Positions 11,006 to 24,700 of a DNA stretch of 64,000 bases are shown here, piece after piece. The notes under the pieces were generated by a model, which was not told the origin of the DNA, searched no databases, and was given only the letters and a program-made list of their open reading frames with translations. Origin of the DNA: Fasciola hepatica. Its lineage: Eukaryota; Platyhelminthes; Trematoda; Plagiorchiida; Fasciolidae. Both the position numbers and the translations under genes were made by a program. Each line of letters opens with the position of its first letter. Position 1 is the stretch's first letter. The DNA is taken from positions 7,384,501 to 7,448,500 of the forward strand of contig CANUEZ040000129.1 of the NCBI GenBank assembly GCA_948099385.1, read 5' to 3'.

Positions 11006-12594
11006 TAAAGCTCACCTAAATGCCACACATTAACGTCGTTCGGTTTTAGGCTACAACCATAAGCGACTGAGATTGGTGAAGTCAGCTGCCTCTTTGCAAA
11101 CATTCTGTGATTCATTGGTAAGTTTCTGGCAACATTATTTCACATTATGAACCGATCAATAGCTATTCTTGGTAAAACTTTACATCAAATAAGTCTGTGC
11201 AGTTTTTGTACCTCGTTCTAGAAGGAATTTCACCCCATTGACTAAAGTCAATTTCCGGCATCCTATTAATAGACGGACTACATCTTGGTGGAAAAATAAA
11301 ATCTCCATCATTCATCTTCGGGGTTTGCTCTAACTTCAGTTAATTTTCCCAGTTACGCTACCTACGTGTGCAGTCATAGTTATTCCAACCGCGTAATCCG
11401 TATTCCAACTTAGTACTGATCAGAGGTGGATAAATGGGTGAACTTGGATTACGGAGTAAAACGAAGCACCCGGAAATCATTTATCTTTAATTGCGCTTTC
11501 GCGACACTCAATTCCCGACTGGAAACTACCGGAAGACTGATTGGATATTTTATTCTGGCTGACAGTTATCCGCCGTGCAACGTCCACTAAAATTCTTACT
11601 GAAACACAAGCTCGAGAAGTGTGCGGTTGCGAGTCCTTTACTTAAATCCGACGCTATCCGAGATAGCTCTTCAGGCTCTTCAACGGTGAGTTGAGTGTTG
11701 TTCCTGCGCACGGCGAACAGGTATACGTTTACCAAGAATACTGAAACGCGCCGGACATTTTTGTGGTATTGTCCAAATTCCATTAAAAATGGTCCTATCT
11801 TAGCTTGACAATGTTTTAGTTTATATTTCTTTTAATTATATACCAAACAGTCGTCGGCAATATAAAATTATGTATTATTTAATATTGTATGGGGTAACTT
11901 TGTAATGTTCTTTGAGCAGCGGAGGATGATAGATACAATCTGCAGCCTGAAAGACCAAACTTGGTAGACGCCTAAATATGAATACTTTCTGAAACTATTA
12001 AGATAATATTCACCAAAAATGGCTTTGGTCACTGATGGATGTACTCAGATCCGGCCAGGGGTAGTTCTTTGGATGAACTTTTGATCATGTATGCCCAGAA
12101 GAAAGAACCCGATACGAATCGAACTCCTTTGGAAAATATCCTAATATCACGCTGAGCAATACGATTTTCCCGGTTCACTGTGGGCTCACGGTAGAAACGC
12201 TGTGAATTCAGTTGGAATATGCCGACGGGAAATGTACCAGGTTATGCCTTGCATGAGGATGTTTATCGAATAGTTACGGCTGCAACCTACTCGTGTTGGT
12301 ATGCGCGTTTACAATAGCGAGATCATGCCCACATTATTAGATGAGTTGTTGCGAATAACCCAATAACAGCGCGGACTCGGTAATAGTCGTGAACTTCTTT
12401 TCAGCGCCTGGGGAAAAGGCTTACTTACTTTCTTCACGTTATCCATTTTGGTTCATACTGTGACGTGTTTGTTGATCAATATCGTTTACGAAATAGCGAG
12501 TTTACTTGTTCGTTTATCTTTTATCTAATTGCTTTTGTTGTATAATATTGGTCCAATATTTCATGAAGGGTTTCCGGTCAGCTGGAGGCTGCCG

Positions 12595-12685
12595 GTTGGG
12601 AAGTGACCGACAAAGGAATAAAGGTTCGAACCCAGGATAGGAGGGCCGGAAGCCCACCGCAAGGACCGTTTGACCACGGCCGGTG
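12595..12685 (-). repeat. tRNA-like SINE family, copy 1
   Basis: The minus strand has CCGTGGTCAAACGGTCC, then CTGGGTTCGAACC, then CGGTCACTTCCC. The same three blocks recur in the same order at 33301-33380 (TGATCAAACGGTGG, CCGGGTTCAAATG, CCGGTCACTTCCC), which supports a dispersed SINE family. Confidence 0.5.
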
Positions 12686-14769
12686 CCTGCCGTGCCATGT
12701 TCTTCGCTCAAAGGAAAGGTAACCCAGAATGCCTCAACACCCAGTAGCTACGAAGTGGAAGGTGCGCGCACCAAGAAGTTTGTGCCAGAGTGTAATGTTT
12801 TATCCGGGGGATAGGTGAGTCTAAAACTACGATTTCAATCGAAATTAAATAATGCCTATAGCCTTCAGATTCGCCTCGACAGAAAATGAAACTTTTGGAG
12901 CAGTCGAGGACAAACAAGCTATTTAGTCAGTTGACAATAAAAAAAGTTGCTGAAAGCAGAACTCCTGTCACCACGTATGAAGTCTGGAGAGAGAGAGAAA
13001 ACTGTGAAACGCTAAGCACTCAAAGAATTTCTCCATTTGACCACTTGTACGACCTGAAGAAGCACAAAAAATGTCATCGGAAACTAACTGTTTATTCGAC
13101 GAAATGGTAATTCTTTGATTGACTAGTGATGAATAACCAGTTTTTCCTCGTTTTTGGTTCATTTTCCCAACAATTGTGTCAGGTGGTTCTGAATATAACG
13201 ATCAGATGTGGCAACTATAACTTATATCGATTAGATGAGGACAGCTTGGGACCAAAATGATGTATCATTCGCTTTTAAGCACAATACCGGCTGCTTGGAA
13301 GCACGGAACTCGTTTTTTCTCCCCAGCTGGGTCGTAATATTCAACAGTCGATCAATAAGCTGACATAATCAACTATTCGTCAACAGTGTGGCTAATTTAC
13401 GAATGTCGGGAAAACCAGTGTCATTGGTTTCATGGACCCTCAGAGGCGGACGGGAAAATGTTTCCCTGAAGAGGTTTTAACTTAAATAAATGTTCTATAA
13501 GCCAGGTTAGAATGTCAAACAATCTGGACCACTTTGATTCCTAATTCTTCAGGTGGATTGCGAAGCAAGACGGAGACAGAAAGCATAAGTAGACAACTTC
13601 AAGTGAGGCAGGAGAAAACGTATATGACTGAAAAAAAGCATTTCAGTCAAATCCTGACCTCAAACTAACGGATAAAACCAATGAAAACAGTGTCCGTGGT
13701 GAGGGCCCTGTTGCACTCAATCTTATTTCGATAATGAGTGCTTATTTCGTTGAACTCGTCTTTCTTAAACCTTGAAAAAGCCTTTTCACACAGTTATTCA
13801 TAAATCTATCCGTTGGAAATGTGCACACAAACGTGGGAATGGAAGAGGAATAAGACAATAGCCGTCTTTCCAAAATCACGGGGGCATTTGGTGATCTTAG
13901 AGCCTTCCAGCCTGCTGATGAAGCGGGGCTTGAAATATTGGGTAATTATAGTTAAAGATAACTGAAATTACAGGCGGATGATATTTTCCTTGCTTGAACG
14001 CTCACGAGTACGCTGGGACGAGATCATACAGAAGAAAGTCCCAACTGAACTATTCGTGGCAGAAACGAAAAACGTCTGTCCCAGATCCTAATACATTCGT
14101 TGTGGTAACTGGTAGAACGACCGAAAAGAAGCGAGGTGCTGTCTCCCACCAAAAAGGATCAATTTTCACGAGTATGAGTCCACCACTCTAGGTTTGTTGA
14201 TCATTCAAGTCGACCAGCTAAGCACTCCAAAACTGACGGTTAAATGTAATGTTTTTGTTCTGTGCATCATACGCCAGCAGTATACTCTAATTGCTAAAAT
14301 TACTTGTTAGAACTAACCTTTTGTATTGATTCACCGTGACTGCAATGCATTATTCATCCGAACAGTGCAGTATTATCTGGGATGATGACAACAAAGTTAA
14401 GGAGAAAGTTTGCCCAAATAGGTTTTCAGACTTCATTAGTGCTCTTATGCTTGCTGTTCAGTATAATAGTCGGAAGAAAAGCGCGTGTTTAAACAAATTT
14501 CTTCTTTGGAAACCCAAGTACTTCCATCTCATTCAATCTAAGGAGCTTGACTAGTTTGAGTTGGGGACTTGTATAAATCATCATCGTACAGCGTTAAACA
14601 GTAGGGCAAGCCTCACTGACCACTGCCTTTCTCACCATGTTGCACGTTGAATTAGAAAGTATGAATATACAAGATGGACAGGGACTGGACCTACATGGGT
14701 GGGAAAAGGAAAGAATGCCCTAGTAGCCAACACACGGAATACACAGTCTAACTGTACAAACGTACACCG

Positions 14770-16394
14770 ATCAAACATTCTGATTCGATAGAAAGTGACA
14801 ACACGATCTCCACTGTTCGCGGTTCGCAGCCATATCCTTCAGTGTCTCCAGCCAACTGGTAGACGGGTCTTTTGGACCCCAACCACGAAGACGTGAAGCA
14901 CCTACTTTTCCTAAGTTCGATGTATATTTCCTATTCCTCGCTGCTACGTCATCTGTTGACCTCCACGTGGTCTCTTCCACTCCCTAGGAGGAACGGAGAA
15001 TAGGACACGGTACGGTAGACGTGTGTTTGCCATACGTAACACGTGTCCCAACCAACGAAGTCTACTAAGCCGGATATGCTGGGACAGAACGTTCTCTGAA
15101 TTAGTACCCAATACTCGCTTTCTGACCTCATCGTTGCTTACTCGGCTATTCCACCCAATCCTAGCGATACTACGTAAACACCGATGGTCGAAAACCTCAA
15201 GACGACGAATATCTTCTGCACGCAGACTCCAAGTTTCGCAACTATACAACAAAACTGAACGCACTGCAGCACAGTATACACGGCCTTTCAACTTCAGTGA
15301 AATATCAGGTCGGCGCCACAAGTGCTTCAGTCCAGCGTACGCCGCTCGAGCCTTGGATATCCGCGTACTCACCTCTACTACAGTGCTCCCATCCGTCGTC
15401 ACGCAGCTACCGAGGTAGGTGAAGTGGTCGACAACTGAGAGCACCTCCACATCGAGCATCAAGCTCGGAATTGTTGACGTCCAGTCTTGTAACGTCACCT
15501 TGCACTTTGAAGGTGCAAAGCACATGCCGAACGGAGCTACAGCTCTTGCGAAATTATCTACTGCACGCTGAGCATGTTCCGTGCATTCGAACAAGCAGAC
15601 AACATCTTCCGTGTAATCTAGGTCACATAGCTTTTCACTATTTCCTAGTTCGACGCCTACCTTCTGAAGATTTCGCAGCGCACTCTCCATTATTTCGTCC
15701 ATGACGAAGTTGAACAGGAATGGAGACGTGGGACGTCCCTTCGAATATCGCTTGTCGTTTCGAACCGACCGGATAGTTCACCGTAAACTCTAACGCGGCC
15801 AGAAGTATGAGAATACAATGATCTCAGTAGGTTTACGAACATCTGGGGCAAACCTTTTCGATGAAGAACACTGAAAAGCAATGTTTGATCAACTGAATCG
15901 AAGGAGCCTTTCAGGTATAAGAAAACCAATATTGTCGGTCGGCGTTGGATGTGACGCGTTTCAAGTGGCCGGCGAAGAATAAAAATCTGATCGATGCATC
16001 CTCGACCTGGGCGGAATCCAGCCAGCTGTTCGCGGGCATTCCTCTCACGAGCCGGTGTAAGACGATGCAGCAACATCGAAGCTAATACTTTGGTGACTAT
16101 CGGAATTAAGCTAATCCCACGATGATTACCACAGTCATTGTGCATTCCCTTCTTCAAGATGGGAACAATCAATGACTCACTCCATATTAACGGAATACGC
16201 TCCTCGTTCCAAATGTCACAGAGCAAAGCGGTGAGTGATTTTATCAACGCCCCACCACCCAGTTGGAAAAGAACTGGGGTAAGTTCTTCGGGATCCTCCG
16301 CTTTCCCTCTCTTAATTAGTCGAAAGCATGACTCTACTTCTACTTCTGATGGGGGCTCAAGTGATACCACCCAAGGAGTCGCAGTTGTTGACAC
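14770..16394 (-). pseudogene. LINE reverse transcriptase, catalytically dead
   Basis: The frame at 15690-16394 shows GNHRGISLIPIVTKVLAS, GFRPGRGCIDQIFILRRPLE and motif A as FLYLKGSFDSVD. The family has FLDLK, so the first catalytic Asp is Tyr (codon about 15915-15917). A frameshift near 15700 destroys motif B. The frame at 14944-15702 gives motif C as DYTEDVV (about 15604-15615) where YADD is expected. It then gives FTYLGSCVTTDGS, GRVYCAAVRSVLLYSCETW, FDHRCLRSIARIGWNSRVS and RLRWLGHVLRM. A last shift near 14960 leads to VGASRLRGWGPKDPS. Both catalytic motifs are damaged. Confidence 0.88.
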
Positions 16395-16859
16395 ACGAGT
16401 AACTACACTCGCACGCAGCCAGCTAAACTGTTCCTTGAAGTACTCGGCCCAACCGTCAAGCCTTTACTATTTGCTACCGATGGATTCTCCATCTATATCG
16501 CAAATCGTTTCACTGACCTGGATGCGCCGTCCACCAGTGTCACGAATAAGTTTGAACAATCTCTGACTGTTACCTGAAGAAGCTGCTATTTCCATTTCTT
16601 CGGCTACCTTGACCCACCAATTTTCGCAATCATTCTTAAGGCTTTGCGTAGCTTACTTCTGTAGATTTCTTCGAATCTTACTCATCTCCTTACAGTTTGA
16701 GAGCTGACGCTTTTGCTCCATTATACTCAGCGACTCTTGCGAGATCCAGTGTCTTTGATGGACAACGGATCTAGGACCACAGGCGAAACCTGCTGCAACG
16801 TGCATCGCCTGTTTGATATGAGCCCAATGCTCATCTACATTACTGTTCGTCGTAGATCC

Positions 16860-17916
16860 TGGCTCTTGTGCTAACTTATGCTCATAACGGGTGCGGACTT
16901 CTGGATCACACAGACGTTGCACGGCTAATCGGGTTTGCGGTTTGCGACGATCACCATGAAACTGGAGAGATAATCGCATTAAAACAAATGCATGGTCCAA
17001 CTCTACGTACGTGGACCAGTAAGATCTACAGTTCTGAACAGAACTGCGCCACCGGTAGCTTACCTCAATCTGATCAATGTGGCTTAGAGTACCTGTAGAG
17101 TTAGAGCGCCACGTTGCTGTCCGACATGAGCTGTCGGAAATTGGTGCTCGACAAGAATAATCGATTGTCTGCACAAAACTGGAGAAGCCTATCCCCATTA
17201 TCTGTACGCTCAGCAGGTAAGGCACAATAACCACCTAAACAATTTTCTGACCCACTAAGTTAGCCGACTTTTGCATTAAAATCACCGGCTAGCACTACAA
17301 TGTCAGAACCTTTACTGCTGCGAACGAGGGTGGCGAGTTCATCATAGAACTCATCTTTCAGCGTGTCAGAGCTGCAGTCTGTTGGGGCGTACGCCGAGAT
17401 CACAAACAAATTGCGCTTAACACAACTATCCTTTCGAACGACGACTGACCCCTGGAGTTTTACAGCACATAAACGACTGTTAACAGGGATCCAGTCTAAA
17501 AAGGCAGCCTCCACCTTGTCAGTCAAGACTACTCCTACACCACTTTGACCCGCAGCTCGAGCTATTTCGTCTCCTGAGGAGCGCAGAAAATACCTCGATG
17601 AGATACCAGGAGCAGTCAGTTGAATTACACTGCTCGAATCCTGGATACGCGTTTCGCTTAAGCAGCAGACATCAATCTTCAGAGAATCCAATGTGAGGGC
17701 TAGGCACGCCTGCTGACGGGTCTGCATGAGTACACGCCGGTTGAAAGAGCCGAGGTTCAGAGGCTGACGAGGCTTGAGAAAATGTGAGTTGCCAGACAGA
17801 GGATTATTTTCGACACTATTTGACAGTGAATCGTTGCGAGTATCAACCGTGTTATTCGTGGGAAAATTATAAGTGGATAGATGGGGCAAAGAGGGGTGGT
17901 TAGGGACAGAAGACAA
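16860..17916 (-). pseudogene. LINE AP-endonuclease domain and linker, frameshifted
   Basis: The frame at 17260-17916 contains IDVCCLSETRIQDSSSVIQL (catalytic Glu in SETR), SGVGVVLTDKVEAAFLDWIP, LFVISAYAPTD and VVLAGDFNAKVG, the ordered motifs of an exonuclease III/APE-like target-nicking domain. The frame shifts near 17240. The next frame carries HIDQIEVSYRW and ELDHAFV, the terminal S/LDH block with its histidine kept. The endonuclease residues are therefore largely preserved, but the protein is split. In retrotransposition this domain nicks the target DNA. Confidence 0.85.
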
Positions 17917-20900
17917 AGGTTAAGTAAAGTAGAGGGAACTCTGAGCAATAACCCACTTATCACTATCCACCCCGCTCGATGCAATGGGCAGCGCGGTCCT
18001 GATTATCCTGCGCGACGACCGATGCAGTATGGAATTCTTTGTATTCGTGCAGTTCATGGGAGATGTTGGACGGGTACTGCTAGGGTGTCCAGCCGCAAAG
18101 CAGGAGGACGATTAGGGTTCTCAACCAAAGCCTTTAGTTCTAACAAGAACCTATCCGCAAGGCAGCGGGATGGCTTGGTGGAAGCCCATTTGCTTAGATT
18201 AATTATTCTTCCACTGATTTTGCCGATTGGGTTGCCAGCTCAAGTCGACCCCCAACCTGGAGGACCAGGAGACCGGACTTTGTCTGACCTCTACCCATTG
18301 ATCTGTCAGGTATGATTGTATCTCCGGCCTAAAGAAACCATCCTGTATAGCTCTTTGGGTTATAGAGGCGCGCAAGCCATCATACGGCGTCAAGGTGCAG
18401 TCTCGTCGGGTATAAACCTCGTGACCATTTAGGGAACTACCGACGAGAAGGAATTCGGACCAAAATAAAGATATTCAGTGAATAGAACCAGACAAGAGGA
18501 AATAAACCACAGTGGCAAGGTGGCTCGAGCACAATTTGCAAGAAGGCGAAAAGTTTCCTAGGGATCTATGAGGGCAGATATTGAACAAGAACAGAAGCCA
18601 CATCAACTTTATCTTCGAACTCTGCCACAACCATTGTGGTAATGTGCCGAAGACCAAAATAAGGCAGAAGAACTGTTAGAAGTCTTTTTTGTTAAGCTTT
18701 CCATCGAAAATCGTCCAAGAATTCAGAAGTCACATTTAGTTTCTTTTTCAGACCCAAGATAAAGCACTTGCCATCTGTTGACCGAGTTGATAGGCAAGCC
18801 CGAACTGGTTACATATTCTGCTGCTGATTGTTCTGGGATATAAGAAGTTTTATCAGTCAGAAAACTAATCAGCTAGGTTATCCATGGAGCAATCGTTCAC
18901 TCAATCATTCTATTGGAGATATGGAAAATAAGAGAGTTGGACTATTGCTAATGGATCAATTACAGCTAGCTACAGATTGCAAATTAGAAGACTTCATTTA
19001 AACGTGGATCTTAAAGAAATCCCCAAGCATACTGAAATATGAGATGAAATTCAGATTTTGCGGACAAAACGCTTATCAGAATTTCCGCGTTCTATTTTAA
19101 TTGAAAATCACTAGCAAAACTCTTTAACTGATGTTTCACATTAACTGCGAGGTATGAAGTTCAAGATGAAAGTCCTTTGATCACGTTAGTAACACACATC
19201 AATCCGCTGTCATTCTGCAATGACAAATTGGAACCCGTTGTGGTTCCCCGTTACGAATTCCACAACCAAGAATCGCAGTCCACTGCGATTTTACCATGGG
19301 TCCTAGCGGCATTGCTGCACACCCCTTTCAATAGTTCCGTGAGCGAACATGAAGTAAGAGGGTCTTCAACAATGTTCACAAAGAATGAAACTTATGGTGA
19401 GTAGTATCCGTGAAACGAAGGGTATCCAATGAAAGGTTCACCGACAGAACCTAGGCCAAAGACAACAACTTCCGCGTTTCGGTTACTGGAAAATTTCCCG
19501 GGGGATTCGCAAGAAATTACACGATATTTGTGCATGGCAGTGAGTGGTCGAATTAAATGTCGAGACAATTAGTCCCACCAATACTGACCGCCGTGGGCAG
19601 ATCTTAAACAGTCTTTAGCCGGCCCGATGGGATTCAGTTATTAAACTTCAGTTCATCCAGTTACACTAGTAAACGTAGAAACCTACGGAAAATCAGAATT
19701 TCACCTAAATAGAGATCACGATCTCGGCTTTGATCTACCACAAAATGAGCGCCTCCTTCAAAAGGGAATTCGACACAAGTTTGAAGCACTAGCACACCAT
19801 TTGTTTGTCTTTAATCTGTCAATAATTACAGTTGAATTTCGGTGCTCTGGTTTTGATTGTTATTCCCCAACAAAGCATTCAACAATGTTCTACACCAAGG
19901 GGTAAAGTGGTAATCAATAGAGCAATGAACTAGGCATGATGTGAGAGAAGAACCGGAGCTTAGTTTTTGTCACGATTTATCAGCAAGACTTTCTCTCATC
20001 AGAAAACAAGACAAAAGGCCAAACGTTTGACCACTTTCATCGGGTCTACCCTGCATTCTCACTAGTGCCGATACATGATAAACAATAATCAGATGAACCC
20101 TTGGCAATGTTTGCTGTTTTGTCTTATTGGTAACCTTATATTTGTGCGCTTTTTATCTCATCTACGCGTTTCGTCGACGAAGCATCCGTTCGTCTGCCAG
20201 TTATCGAGGGTGTGCCCTGCTACAGGCTACTGGCTGAAGATGCAGAATATTGGCATCTAGACATCGACTTCTCCACAACTGTGCTCACATTTGCTGTTAA
20301 AATATTATCAGCTTTGTTGAGGATAATCATAAGGGGCTGGTGGTCAGGGGTTAGTCTCTGCAAAAACTTGAACAGTGTACAGTGGTTGAGACATGCAATT
20401 TGGCATATACACAGATAGACCGCATCGGTGTTCATTAGTTAAGGAAACCGATGGATGTTGAAAGATTGATCGACGTGTCCAGTTCATAAATTGGCAGAAA
20501 AATATGATAATATCATCCTGTGGGTTTGGTGATGGGGGACGTGATAAGCTTTCCTCATACGAGTTGATCTGAGATACTGGATGACATCACGGAATGGGAC
20601 TTTCACCGGAGTAGGAAAATTCGGATTTCGTTCATCAACATGACTTCTGATTGACAAAGAAGTTCTGTTTTCAGGGTTTGCTGTAGAAAGAGCCGGAGTA
20701 GTTGGCTACATCCAGGGAGCCTACAACTGCCAAATAGCCGATAAACTAAATCATTTGTTTCACAGAAATACAACTAGACTTTACTGCTCCTCCATGCAGT
20801 GTAAATTAGAGAGTCACTGGCTACCACCACCAGACGACCAGTAATGGTTTCGTTGCTTACGAATCAGAAGATTTGCTTCTACAAGGCGGCAAAACAAGGA

Positions 20901-21354
20901 AGTAATTCCTTATCACGCTCACAAAGGTCATGCATTTTCCACTCTCAGTGAATGTGATAACCTTTGACCACGATGCCGTGAAGCCACAAGAATTTCATAA
21001 ACAAAAACGGGGTTTCATTGCACCTGAACGATCACGTGTGATCACTAACTCTAAAGGTCATTCAAAGGTACATGTATATCAAATTCCGAGGCTGAACGGA
21101 TTAATTAGCTCCGGTCACATGAATCATGCAGCCAAAGTGTGATAATGGTTATAGCAGGACGTGGCTGATGAACAATGGAAAAAGCGAAGTTGCTTGAATT
21201 GTCAGGTAAACCCAATAGGACAGAAAGAAAAATCAGACAGATGTCTCAAAACCGTCATTGACGTTTCCAGTGATTTTGAATATGGATGTTGTTTGTATTA
21301 GTTCATGGTAGCTGGGCTTGGCATTTGGGTCGCAAAATTTTCACTATCAGTCTA

Positions 21355-21435
21355 GGTGACACCTGCGCACTGACGATGTTACCTTGACTGGTGATGAGCC
21401 TTCTGCAACGTAAACACCAAGCTTGGCGATCACCA
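21355..21435 (+). repeat. Dispersed hairpin repeat, copy 1
   Basis: The core GCACTGACGATGTTACCTTG is followed by ACTGGTGATGA and CACCAAGCTTGGCGATCA. The same order occurs at 44325-44410 and 62083-62212. TTACC and GGTGA nearly pair as a short hairpin. Confidence 0.65.
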
Positions 21436-21708
21436 ACCTATATAAACATCGCCAACATCGGTAAATTATTCACAAAATTGGTGAAGATCAAATAGATGCT
21501 TTCATAAAGCATTTGTGTCCAAACTTGATCTCTTGCCGTTAGCATGATTATCAAGCTGCAGTGCGTGTTTCATGGAGCCATAAAGTCTCAGGTGTACGAT
21601 CAAATTATTGGCGGAAGGTCATTTGATATTCATAAATTCGGCAAGGCTGATTGAATCAAGAATTTCTTGGAACGACTTATAAAGCATGAAGGTGAGAATG
21701 AGTAAAAT

Positions 21709-21711
<3 letters not shown>

Positions 21712-21744
<33 letters not shown>
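21712..21744. repeat. (TA)n microsatellite
   Basis: A pure TA dinucleotide run of about 16 units, directly readable. Confidence 0.95.
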
Positions 21745-21747
<3 letters not shown>

Positions 21748-24700
21748 AGCTACTGAAAAGAAACTTTCTTCTTTTGGCTAGTCAACGGGAACTGTAGCCA
21801 CCATTAGGCGAGTTCGATTTCTCTTCATTACCTCATTGAGCGTAGTAAACAAGTAGACTTTCGTGGCCGGGAAAAGTAGATTAGCCGTGACTCACCACAC
21901 CCTTCCCCGACCTTTTCTCTTCACCGAAGTTTATTCCCAATAATTCTCTCCAAAATCAGTAAGTTCGGTCAGAAAGGTACTTTGCACTTCAGAAAAGCAC
22001 ATGGTTGGTAGATTAATATATTGAAAATTGGCGAACACTTTCCAGAGTGGTGGCTCTTGTCGCTTATTAGGCTTTCGTGTAGACTGTAGCACTTACCGGT
22101 GGAGATGAAATCAGCAAAACGATAAGCCTGTGATATCTTGTACGTAAGCGTTTGATATCTGGTGATACACAGTTGCCTAATCTGCAGGCTTTCAGTTGAC
22201 GCTTCCATTCCCACGTGTAAACTTTCTGAAGACAGGTTTATGATCGATGGTAAACCAATATTGAGAAACGTCACCCTCTTTAATCCATCTGATAAACAAA
22301 ATACCGAACATCATACGCTTAAATAGGGAGTTCAGATCATTGATGATGGTATTTCACAATGTGATTTTGTCGGGTGGTTGACATGAGTGACCACCGCCAA
22401 TCCAACCATGTATCTGGGTCTGGAGGGAAATGAGGTTGATGGCTGCACACTAACTAACTTGGGATGCACTTGGAGTCACAATGACTTCCATGACGTCGAA
22501 ATGTTGCAAAAGATGCTGTGCACAGAGAATGCTGTATATCGGTGGCATGCATCACAGCTTTGCAGAACATACTGTAATCAAGCCTAGAAAAAACAATGAT
22601 TCCACTTTATGAATTCGGAAATATTCACTCAGTGTTAACGACGTGCAGACAATCGAGGTGGGGATGCAATAGTTCTGTTCAAAAGGGTGACTTGCTAAAG
22701 ATAAGCAAAGCCTTCGTCACTACATTTATTTTTAAATATTATGTTTACTGCATGATGTTTAGGAGACAGCACCTTATTTGACTGATTGCGTTTGAGATTA
22801 ATAACACCCTTCTGGTTTTCGACCATGACAGAAGTTGAACCAGTGTTTGAACGTAATCCTTTGGTCTGGTATCGTATCGGTTCGAACAGCCGAGTCACGC
22901 GGCCATTTCGGGGGCTTTAAATGTTTGGCGCATGGGTCATACTGATAACCCGTACAGTTAACCGTGTCACATGGTTCTTTATGCTTCAATCGGAATTCAT
23001 CAATCGATTAAACACTGTTATGGCTTGTCACATTATTTCGAATAATTCAGTTCAGTTAGAAAAGCAGATACCCGTGCACTGGGTGCACCGGTTTTGACTC
23101 TCATTTCTCAGCGCGAAACCCAATCGGAAATCATGCTAACCAAGTAGGAAGAGTACGGTAAATAGTAGTATCCAGACGAAAAAGAAATTGTGTGAATACT
23201 GGTGTCCCATTGCACATTTAAACACGGAGTGCGTGGATCACTTGCACAACACGGGGAGCTTACCACAATCTAACAGTCATAGAATACAGATTGACTAGTT
23301 CACACCTTTCTTCCGTATTATGAGCTAGACAGTCTTGCTCGTCTATCAACTGCTCAACGAACACTATGCACCGATAAGTCCTATCCGGGAACATTAGCAG
23401 CACATATCTTGACCACCTTAGCCTGGTAATTTTTGGTGTTTCCTCGAACCACTTGTTTCGTGTGCCTCATACCGCAAGCCTAGCCTCAGCATTGACGGTA
23501 CTGTCCTCAGCGGATTCGGGCAATGCTTAGAAGGTGTCGGTGTTCAAATACTGGCAATCTTCGTGCATGCTCCGTCCGTAGTGCTTCATTTCTGAAAGGT
23601 GAAACAGAACTGGACTAACGGTCGCATCGTACACTTGACCCTTGACAGACGAACTGAGAGTTTGTATTGCACCGACACTTGTCAGTGCGGTTTACCGATA
23701 CTGGTCTATCAATAAAAACCAAGGTTTATTCAGTACTATGATACTAATTGTTGAGGCAGCCTCTGACCACACACTCTAGATTGGTCGTTAGGGAAAAGCC
23801 CATAATAACAGCTGGAAAAGCTTTGGTACTCGTTGTATTCAATAAACTTGCGGGGATGCTTTCGAGTCTGAAGAGTCTGCGAAAAACGTCCTGCTTTGCT
23901 TTATGACCAATCAAATATCAGGGTTATTCCGAGGAGGCATACATAAGTTACCGTTGAGATGATACTAATGTAGTGATCAGTTAGGGGTGTAATACAATTG
24001 TTTACAAAGGGTTTTAATATGTATATATATATTTAAATATCAACTAATGTCTGAGTAGTTCAGTCCGCACTAGGACAAGCAGTAGTTAGCCAAACAATCG
24101 GCCTCCAGATTATAGTCGTCACTAGAAGCACATTAGCACAGACATCACTGTATTTTGATGAGTAGATTACACGAAACTGAGCATCGATTTAGTGTAAGAT
24201 TGCTTTGTGAATATCGTAACGTTTAAATTTCACTCCACATGCCCAAATCGTTTCCTTACCAACTAACCGTTTTCGTGAATACTCCTACCTGACTTCGAAA
24301 AAGACGTACAGCTTGTGTGGCCGATGATCTGGGCAAAACAATTTAACTTTCTCAGAAATCAGTTATTCTCGCCATACAATGTATCAGTCACCATTACAGT
24401 GCTAGGGACGGGCACAAAATCTCTAACCTTCAATGCTTATTCCAATGTAATTTAAGCCCAAGACTCAGGAGACCAGATAGTATGTAGTAACTAAGACAAA
24501 GATAGTAGAGGGTTCCGATCGCGGCTTAGCCCACTTGATCCTCTCTGTCCAGTATAAAAGCGATCACTAGTATGGCATATTAGTTGTGATCTGTGATGTG
24601 TTTCAACGCCGGATTTGAAATAAATTAACTGTGACCTAAAGGCACCGATCTGACGGGGAGTTTTCAATCAATCCGGCTCGAGAGTGCTAGTGTTTGAGCT

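Larger units (their letters stand above)
14570..18430 (-). mobile_element. Near full-length but dead LINE with APE endonuclease and RT
   Basis: Minus-strand order is a putative 5' leader (about 18430-17980), APE-type endonuclease (17916-17260), linker (17234-16653), RT (16394-15690), RT palm/thumb and C-terminus (15702-14770), and a 3' UTR to about 14570. The 3' end reads a short GATGAT-type run, as in LINEs that end in short tandem repeats. The modules occupy three minus frames (shifts near 17240, 15700 and 14960), with further stops between 16650 and 16400. This is the most complete mobile element in the window and lies in sense orientation within GOGAT intron 1. Clade is uncertain; an RTE-like group is plausible. 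Exact ends and target-site duplications were not resolved. Confidence 0.88.

Noticed and set aside
11550..11783. Minus frame of 77 codons considered as a possible GOGAT or other exon in intron 1
   Set aside because: No GOGAT motif, no needed phase, and exons 1 and 2 already join directly in frame.
15023..15704. Plus-strand frames of 131 and 77 codons
   Set aside because: They lie antisense to the LINE reverse transcriptase and carry no motif. The same holds for 16138-16566, 16868-17098 and 17881-18315.
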